Assembly: GCF_024807225.1 (NCBI RefSeq)
Contig: NZ_JANUCO010000001.1
Coordinates: forward strand, 4,526,001-4,590,000
Reading direction: 5' to 3'
Source: Chryseobacterium ginsenosidimutans
GTDB lineage: Bacteria > Bacteroidota > Bacteroidia > Flavobacteriales > Weeksellaceae
DNA: 64,000 nucleotides
A program made the translations under genes and the position numbers. Below, in pieces: positions 57,752 to 64,000 of the stretch. The notes under the pieces are model-generated. The model did no database searches, had not been told where the DNA came from, and saw only the letters and a list, made by a program, of their open reading frames with translations. Numbering within the stretch: position 1 is the stretch's first letter; each line of letters opens with the position of its first letter.

Positions 57752-57912
57752 ATAAACATTTCGGTTTTTTTCGACAATGAAATTTTAATACGATTTCGAT
57801 ATTATAATTATTTTCTCTTTTTTTGACAATATTTCTCAATTTTAACAATTACGTTAAAAATTTAAAAAAATTAAGACCTCATTTTTTTAAATTTGCCAAT
57901 GTTAATTTTCTT

Positions 57913-60773
57913 TTAAATTACTATATTCACAATTCTGTGATGCACTACAATGATTTTTTTGGGAGCTTTACCTTCCAAAATCTGCTGCATTTTCTCATCC
58001 TGAAGTACCAAATCTTCCACTTCTTTGACAGAAAGCTGAGCCGAAAGTGAAATTTTAAACTTCATTTTACCATTTACGCTTACCGGATACTGAATTTCGT
58101 CTTCTACCAAGTAATCTTCGTTCAATACCGGGAATTTCTCAAATTCCACAGACTCCTTGTTTCCTAATAAGCTCCAAAGCTCTTCGCAGATGTGTGGAGC
58201 GTAAGGGGAAATAATAACGGCTAATGGTTCTAAAATATTGCGTTTGTTGCATTTTAATTTTTGCAATTCATTCACAGCAATCATAAATGACGATACAGAC
58301 GTGTTAAAAGAGAAGTTTTCAATATCGTAAACCACCTTCTTTATTAAGGTATGCAATACTTTATATTCTGCTTTTGTAGGTTCTTCGTCTGAAACTTCAA
58401 AATTTTCTCCATTAAAATAAAGATTCCAGAATTTTTTCAGGAAACCGTAAACTCCACTTAGACCTTGCGTGTTCCAAGGCTTGGATTGTTCCAACGGACC
58501 TAAAAACATTTCATACAATCTCAAACCATCTGCTCCATATTCTTCACAAATGTCATCAGGATTTACAACATTGTATTTAGACTTAGACATTTTTTCTACT
58601 TCACGATCTGTGATGTATTTTCCGTCTTCTAGAATAAATTCTGCGTCTGCATAATCGGGTCTCCAAGCTTTGAAAGCTTCAGTATCTAATTCATCTGAGG
58701 TTCCTTTTAATAAAGAAATATCAATGTGAATTTGTTGAATCTTATATTCGTTTGCTAAATTTTTAGAAACATATTGATTTGTTCCTTCAATTCTATACAC
58801 AAAAGCACTCATTCCCAAAATCATCCCCTGATTGATCAACTTTTGGAAAGGCTCATCATTATTAATATAGCCTCTGTCTTTTAAAAACATGTTCCAAAAA
58901 CGAGAATATAATAAGTGACCGGTTGCATGTTCGCTGCCTCCGATGTACAAATCTACCTGTCCCCAATAATCCGACAGTTCTTTATTAGCAAAAACCTCTC
59001 CATTATTAGGATCCATATATCTAAGGAAGTACCAAGAGCTTCCTGCCCAACCCGGCATAGTGGATAATTCTAACGGAAAAATAGTTTTATCATCAATTAA
59101 ATCTGTAGCAACTACTTTTTGATTGGCTTCGTCCCAAGCAAAAGTTTTAGAGTTTCCTAATGGCGGATCTCCGTCTTCTGTCGGTAAATATTTTTCAACT
59201 TCAGGAAGTTCCAAAGGCAAAGCAGAAGTTGGCAACGTGTAAGGCATTCCATCCTTATAATAGATAGGAAACCGGCTCGCCCCAATAACGCTGTCTTGAG
59301 AAAATCGCATCACGCTGTCTGTAATTCGTCGTTCCGTGACCGATACCTTTTTTCTCAATCGCATCTATTATTAATGCTTTTGCTTCGTTATAATGTAAAC
59401 CGTTTAAGAAATCTGAGTTTACACAAACAGAATCTTTAGAATCAAAAGATTTCTCCTGAATGTCTTCTTCCGTTTCTACAACTTTTTTAATTTCAAGATT
59501 AAATTTCTTTGCAAATCTGTGATCACGCTCATCATGTGCAGGAACAGCCATTACAGCTCCTGTTCCGTACCCCATCAAAACATAATCTGAAATATAGATC
59601 GGCATTTTTTCATTACTGAAAGGATTGATTGCATAACTTCCCGTGAAAGCCCCTGAAACGTTTTTCACGTCTGCCATTCTATCACGTTCCGTTTTCTTAG
59701 AAGTTTCTTCGATATAATTTTCTACCTCCGCTTTTTGAGCATCTGTAGTAATTGTTTCCACTAAAGGATTTTCAGGAGCCAACACCATAAATGTTGCTCC
59801 AAAAATGGTGTCTGGCCTTGTTGTAAAAACTTCAATATAGTTGATTGTTGATTGTTGATCGTCGTTAGAATTTTCAGAATCACCCGACTCTAAACCATCA
59901 ATCAAAAATTTCACTTGCGCTCCCTGAGATTTTCCGATCCAATATTCCTGTGAATCTTTCAAAGGTTGTGGCCAGTCAAGATTTTTTAAACCTTGTAATA
60001 ATCTTTCAGAATAGGCAGAAATTCTCATGCTCCACTGCATCATTTTTTTCTGATAAACAGGGAATCCTCCTCTTTCTGATTTTCCGTCTTTCACCTCATC
60101 GTTTGCCAACACTGTTCCCAAAGCAGGACACCAGTTTACAGTCGTTTCTGCTCTGTAGGCCAAACGATAATTTAATAAAATATCTTCTTTATCAATTTCA
60201 GAAGCTTCTTTCCATTCTTCTGCCGTGAAATTTAATTCTTCGTTTTGATTGGCATTTACATCTAAAGATCCTTTTTCTTCAAAATGTTTGATCAACGTTT
60301 CGATAGATTCTGCCTTGTCTGTATCTTTATTATACCAAGAATGGAACAATTCAATAAAAATCCATTGTGTCCATTTATAATAAGAAGCATCCGAAGTTTC
60401 TCACTTCCCTACTCCAGTCGAATGAGAAACCGATTTTTCTTAATTGCTCTTCGTATCTTGTAATGTTTTGCTCAGTGGTAATTGCAGGATGCGTTCCTGT
60501 TTGTATTGCATACTGCTCAGCAGGAAGCCCGAAACTATCGTAGCCAACCGGGTGGAGAACATTGAAACCCTGATGTCTTTTGTATCTCGCATAGATATCT
60601 GATGCAATATATCCAAGCGGATGACCTACGTGAAGTCCCGCTCCCGATGGATACGGAAACATATCGAGAACATAAAATTTTGGTTTGTCTGTGTTATTGG
60701 AAGTTTTGTAGGTTTGATTTTCCTCCCAGTATTTCTGCCACTTTTTTTCTATCTGCTGATGATCGTAAAACAC
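57913..60773 (-). CDS. leuS: Leucyl-tRNA synthetase (two frameshifts)
   Basis: Class I synthetase with HVGHPLGY (HIGH motif) near residue 50, the CP1 editing domain with TTRPDTIFGATF, and KMSKS late. The frame breaks at 60396-60400 (GTTTC) and 59268-59272 (GAAAC). Removing one base at each gives a continuous 952-residue enzyme across VRTSDASYYKWTQW and GEPVPIYYKDGMP. Because leuS is essential, real double frameshift is not credible; these are very probably sequence errors. As read it starts with GTG. A 33-nt element shared with aspS lies in its leader. Confidence 0.95.
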
Positions 60774-60784
60774 TTTTTATAATG

Positions 60785-60817
60785 GATGTTAGATGTTAGA
60801 CTTTAGATATTAGACTT
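60785..60817 (-). repeat. 33-nt leader element upstream of leuS (copy 2)
   Basis: On the minus strand this is two 14-nt units (AAGTCTAATATCTA, AAGTCTAACATCTA) plus ACATC; 32/33 identical to 36477-36509 before aspS. It ends 11 bases before the leuS start codon. Confidence 0.8.
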
Positions 60818-60834
60818 AATTTTAGCATTAATTC

Positions 60835-60842
60835 CAAATCTA
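60835..60842 (-). promoter_or_regulatory. Bacteroidota -7 box for leuS
   Basis: TAGATTTG on the minus strand; a second candidate TATTTTTG lies at 60849-60856. Either places the repeat at 60785-60817 inside the transcribed leader. Confidence 0.5.
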
Positions 60843-60908
60843 GATTCACAAAAATAATGATTTTAAAAGAAATGGAAATTTAATTTTAGATTAAATATAG
60901 TAAAAACA

Positions 60909-60938
60909 AAAAATCTCACCCGAGGATGAGACTTTTAT
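60909..60938 (-). terminator. Terminator of lipocalin-like gene
   Basis: Stem AATCTCA / TGAGACTT with an 8-base loop and flanking A/T runs, about 25 bases past the stop at 60962. Confidence 0.7.
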
Positions 60939-60961
60939 ATTGTATTGATAAATTCTGTTTA

Positions 60962-61435
60962 TTATTGAGGAATTCTCTTAAGTGTATAGGTCTCAGAATG
61001 AAATTCGGTAGGATCTGTTTTATCTTCGATCATAATATTTAGTGTCGTATCACTGATGCTGATGATCTTCCCTTGATCCGGCTCTACAATTCCCTGATAT
61101 TTTATCGAAATAGCTTTGCTGTCTTTATCATAAGTATAGCTAAAAACTCTGTCAAAAGTTGGAGCACAAGTTCCCGGAGTTGCAGTATCTCCTACATCCG
61201 TTCTTTTTCCGGTTGATCCTGAAGCAAATGTCCATCTGGAAGTTTGCTGACAAGTCGTATCAAAAGAAATACCGTCTGAAACAGGAGGCTGTCCTACGGC
61301 AACTGTTGTTACTACTTTTTTTATAGGCTGCCATACCCCAACAAGAGGAGCTTCCATCACTTCATCGTCGTCGTTATTACACCCTGTTGCCACAAATAAT
61401 GATAAACCTGCAAATAATAATGCTAATTTCTTCAT
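60962..61435 (-). CDS. Lipocalin-like lipoprotein
   Basis: A lipoprotein signal (MKKLALLFAGLSLFVATGC, Cys 19, then NNDDDE) precedes a small beta-barrel-like domain with the LVGVWQPIKK opening and WTF and YTLKRI strands of the lipocalin-like families. Start chosen at 61435 so that the signal peptide begins with MKK. It is monocistronic. Ligand unknown. Confidence 0.8.
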   Translation of the reverse strand: MKKLALLFAGLSLFVATGCNNDDDEVMEAPLVGVWQPIKKVVTTVAVGQPPVSDGISFDTTCQQTSRWTFASGSTGKRTDVGDTATPGTCAPTFDRVFSYTYDKDSKAISIKYQGIVEPDQGKIISISDTTLNIMIEDKTDPTEFHSETYTLKRIPQ

Positions 61436-61612
61436 ATATATCAAATTTTCAAGCGCTAAAATTATGATTTATTTATATTATTAAACAATTTTTTTAGAAA
61501 AATATTATTAAAATTTAATATTTATTATTTATTGGCTTTAGAATCAGGTCAAATTAGCTTTATTTAACAAACATTCATTAGGTGAAACATCCCTCTATTC
61601 TTCGAAAAAAAC

Positions 61613-61620
61613 TATTTTTG
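61613..61620 (+). promoter_or_regulatory. Bacteroidota -7 box for acyltransferase gene
   Basis: TATTTTTG, ten bases before the start at 61631. Confidence 0.45.
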
Positions 61621-61630
61621 CACAAAACAA

Positions 61631-62614
61631 ATGCAAATGCAAGACATAACGAAAAATAATTTTGACTTTCTCCGTGTTCTCCTCGCCTTCATCGTTTTTG
61701 TCGGACATTTAGGTGCTTTGAGTGTTTCCAAAGAACTTAAGATTTTTGAACACAGCCCCATAGAAATTGCCGTTTTCGGATTTTTTGTAGTCAGCGGATT
61801 TCTTATCGCAAGAAGCTACGACAGATCATCAAGTTTAAAAAGTTATCTGAAAAAGAGAATCAAGAGAATTGTTCCCGCTTATCTATTGGTTGTTTTTTTA
61901 TGTGCGATATTATTAAGCTTGGTAAGCACTTATACTTTCGCAGAATATTTCAGCAATACACAGGTTTACAAATATCTTTTCTGGAATTCTATCTTTCTGA
62001 ATTTCAAGGCACCGTGGCTTCCCGGAGTTTTCGGAAATCAGGCTGTAAATGGCGCACTTTGGACACTTAAGATAGAAATGTCTTATTATTTCTGCGTTCC
62101 GTTGCTTTTTTTACTTTTCGGAAAAAATAATAAATACAGGAACATCAGTTTAATTATCATTTATTTTATATCACTTGCTTATCTTAATTATTTTGAATCA
62201 TTAAATAAGATTTCACTTGCAAAACAACTTCCGGGAACGTTGTCTTATTTTATCCCGGGAATGTTGATTTATTTTAATTTTGATAAATTTATTAAACATA
62301 AAAATTTATTACTCATCATTGCTGTTGCTACCGTTTGGATCGATTTGTTTTTAAAAATCCAATTATTCTCTCCGATGATGATCGGTATCATTACACTTTA
62401 CATTGCATACTCGTTTAAGTTTTTAAATAATTTCGGGAAATACGGAGATTTCACTTATGGGATTTATATCTTCCACTTCCCTATTATCAGGACTTTTACA
62501 ACTTTAGGACTGTTTGAACATTACAATCCTTTCTTAATGGCATTTGTCTGTATGTTGGTTGTAATTGCTGTGGGGGTAAGTTCCTGGCATCTTTATGAAA
62601 AAAGATTTTTATAA
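61631..62614 (+). CDS. Acyltransferase 3 family (OafA/YrhL-like) membrane protein
   Basis: 327 residues with about ten membrane helices. The N-terminus (NNFDFLRVLLAFIVFVGHLG) has the R and H typical of acyltransferase 3 (FD-LR...H). Likely O-acetylates surface sugars. First gene of a surface-polysaccharide-type group with a glycosyltransferase 25 bases downstream. Confidence 0.88.
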   Translation: MQMQDITKNNFDFLRVLLAFIVFVGHLGALSVSKELKIFEHSPIEIAVFGFFVVSGFLIARSYDRSSSLKSYLKKRIKRIVPAYLLVVFLCAILLSLVSTYTFAEYFSNTQVYKYLFWNSIFLNFKAPWLPGVFGNQAVNGALWTLKIEMSYYFCVPLLFLLFGKNNKYRNISLIIIYFISLAYLNYFESLNKISLAKQLPGTLSYFIPGMLIYFNFDKFIKHKNLLLIIAVATVWIDLFLKIQLFSPMMIGIITLYIAYSFKFLNNFGKYGDFTYGIYIFHFPIIRTFTTLGLFEHYNPFLMAFVCMLVVIAVGVSSWHLYEKRFL

Positions 62615-62639
62615 TTTTAATGATAACTTTGCAGTACGA

Positions 62640-63399
62640 ATGAAAGAGCTTGTATCCATCATCACTCCGTCTTACAATTCCGCAGAATTTATCGAGGAAA
62701 CGATACAGTCTGTTCTTAACCAAACCTATGAAAACTGGGAATGGCTGATTAGCGACGACCGTTCTAAAGATAACACGGTTGAAATCATAAAAAAATATAA
62801 CGATCCTAGAATAAAACTGCAGGTTTCTGGAGCAAAACGGAGGCGCCGGAAACGCAAGAAATAAAAGCCTTGAAAGAGCTCAGGGAAGATATATCGCCTT
62901 CCTCGACTCCGACGATTTTTGGTATCCCGAATATCTGGAAACAATGACCGGTTATATGCAGGAAAACAATGCCGAACTGGTCTATTGCAACTACTCAAGA
63001 TGCGATGAACACACGATGGAACCGATTTTAAAAGATTTTGAAGCAGATAAAATTGTTACTTTTTCTAATTTGCTTAAAACATGCAGACTTGCTCCGGTTT
63101 CTACCATGTATGACACCAAAAGAGTCGGAAAATTTCTCTTTCCTGTAAAAAGTAAGCGCGAAGATCACGTCATGTGGCTCAATCTGTTAAAAGAAATCCC
63201 AAAAGGATATCCTCTAAAAAAGACCTTGGCAAAATACAGAATGCGCGAAAACAGCGTTTCAAGAAAAAAGCAGAATATTATTAAAGATCAATATTTGGTT
63301 TATAAAGATTTCATGGGGTTTTCAACTTTAAAATCCTTGTATTATACCGGAAATTGGGCAGTAAACGGATTTTTAAAATATTCAAAAATTTTTAATTAA
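62640..63399 (+). CDS. Family 2 glycosyltransferase (one frameshift)
   Basis: The start MKELVSIITPSYNSAEF is the typical GT2 N-terminus and lies 25 bases after the acyltransferase stop. The frame breaks at 62823-62827 (GTTTC). Removing one base gives VLEQNGGAGNARN, the conserved GT2 block, then FLDSDDFW (DxD-like) and a 252-residue protein. It transfers a nucleotide-sugar to a glycan. Its stop overlaps the next start (TAATG). Confidence 0.9.
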
Positions 63400-64000
63400 T
63401 GGAGTATTCAAAAGAATTTAAAGCAGCCTTAAGTGCATTTTCAAATATAGAAAAAGACCGTCTCATTTTCCGACTGTTGAAAAAAGATAAGCTTTTGTCT
63501 AAAAAATTATATTTCGAACTGATCGATCAGGAAACCACTGATAACAAGAGAGATGCAATGGAAGAAATGCTTGCAGAAAAAGTGTTACTGGCTTCAAAAT
63601 ATATTGGAAACCAAAAATATTTTCTGGGAATCGTACGAAAAATAAGTGCCGAAATTACCGAGCATGTAAAAATTACCACCGATAAATTCGGGGAAGTTTC
63701 GCTTAATTTATTGTTGATAAATAAGATTTTAGAATACAATGAAGATCTTAGCCGACAAAGATTTGACAATGTCTACAAGCTTTATCTTTACATCATCAAT
63801 AAAACAGTAAAATCATTAAGTTTAATCAGAAAACTGGATGTCGATTATTGGATGGAACTTGATGAACATTTGGAGAGTCTGGAAGAAAAAATACATAAAA
63901 ACAACTATTTATCAAAACTTTTCATCAACAACGGAATCGATTTTAACTGGTTGACAAGCGATAAAATTCCTGAAAATTTTGATCAGATTATAAAAGATAT
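63399..64000 (+). CDS. Unknown protein, N-terminal part (runs off right edge)
   Basis: ATG at 63399 overlaps the preceding stop by one base, so it is coupled to the glycosyltransferase. About 200 residues are in view, mostly helical and charged (EYSKEFKAALSAFSNIEKDRL; KKDKLLSKKLYFELID). No family recognised, no signal peptide or membrane helix seen. Confidence 0.75.
   Translation, partial: MEYSKEFKAALSAFSNIEKDRLIFRLLKKDKLLSKKLYFELIDQETTDNKRDAMEEMLAEKVLLASKYIGNQKYFLGIVRKISAEITEHVKITTDKFGEVSLNLLLINKILEYNEDLSRQRFDNVYKLYLYIINKTVKSLSLIRKLDVDYWMELDEHLESLEEKIHKNNYLSKLFINNGIDFNWLTSDKIPENFDQIIKD

Noticed and set aside
3814..62827. Programmed ribosomal frameshifting as the common cause of the GAAAC breaks
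   Set aside because: The sites have no slippery heptamer, stop-codon trigger or shared following structure, and occur twice in leuS; correction to GAAC is simpler. It remains possible only for the protease pair.

Overview
The window looks like chromosome from a member of the Flavobacteriia (Bacteroidota), most like Chryseobacterium or a close relative. The evidence is low GC, Bacteroidota-type promoter boxes (TAnnTTTG), proteins with a Por (type IX) secretion C-terminal domain, bacillithiol synthesis (BshB1), a B-type SdhCAB, and several families typical of this class (DUF6048, DUF6452, DUF2480, DUF3276, long NusB). Genus is inference.

Layout. 1-12.6 kb: three tandem minus-strand genes for secreted zinc metalloproteases (reprolysin-like catalytic domain, FnIII and GEVED modules, Por tail). 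The first is greatly expanded and runs off the left edge; a dead IS lies between the first and second. 12.8-23.9 kb: minus-strand housekeeping genes (DUF6048, DUF6452, rlmD, a thioredoxin-fold lipoprotein, sdhCAB, comEC, lpxB). 24.0-25.5 kb: DUF2480, DUF937 and ribosomal protein THX. 25.9-28.7 kb: a MATE exporter and an orphan lipoprotein. 28.9-32.8 kb: a seven-gene minus-strand run (sigma factor, Cys-rich putative anti-sigma, YHS, DoxX, DinB, NRDE/TANGO2, ATP-grasp). 33.2-40.6 kb: DUF2975/XRE pair, S41 protease, aspS, recQ. 40.7-45.2 kb: MscS channel and a Ku-LigD end-joining pair. 45.2-50.7 kb: small membrane protein, SDR, yajC, DUF1573, nusB, ABC exporter, DUF3276. 50.9-57.7 kb: tRNA-His, bshB1, and an ExbB-ExbD-ExbD-TonB set followed by a small membrane protein, a PstS-like lipoprotein and a TPR protein. 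57.9-64 kb: leuS, a lipocalin-like lipoprotein, and an acyltransferase, glycosyltransferase and unknown gene.

The most striking property of the sequence is a repeated frame-breaking lesion. Eight breaks in seven genes (three of them in secreted or envelope proteins, two in the essential gene leuS), plus a probable ninth that only moves the mscS stop, all look like the same one-base insertion, RGAACY read as RGAAAC Y (GTTC read as GTTTC). Removing the extra base restores full-length proteins of normal family size. This pattern points to a systematic, motif-linked sequencing error, perhaps caused by base modification, rather than gene death. Three other breaks (comEC, ligD, the transposase) are missing bases in homopolymers.

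A second finding is a 33-nt leader element, 32/33 identical, placed just upstream of the start codons of two aminoacyl-tRNA synthetase genes, aspS and leuS. I see no CRISPR array, prophage, rRNA operon or obvious defence island.
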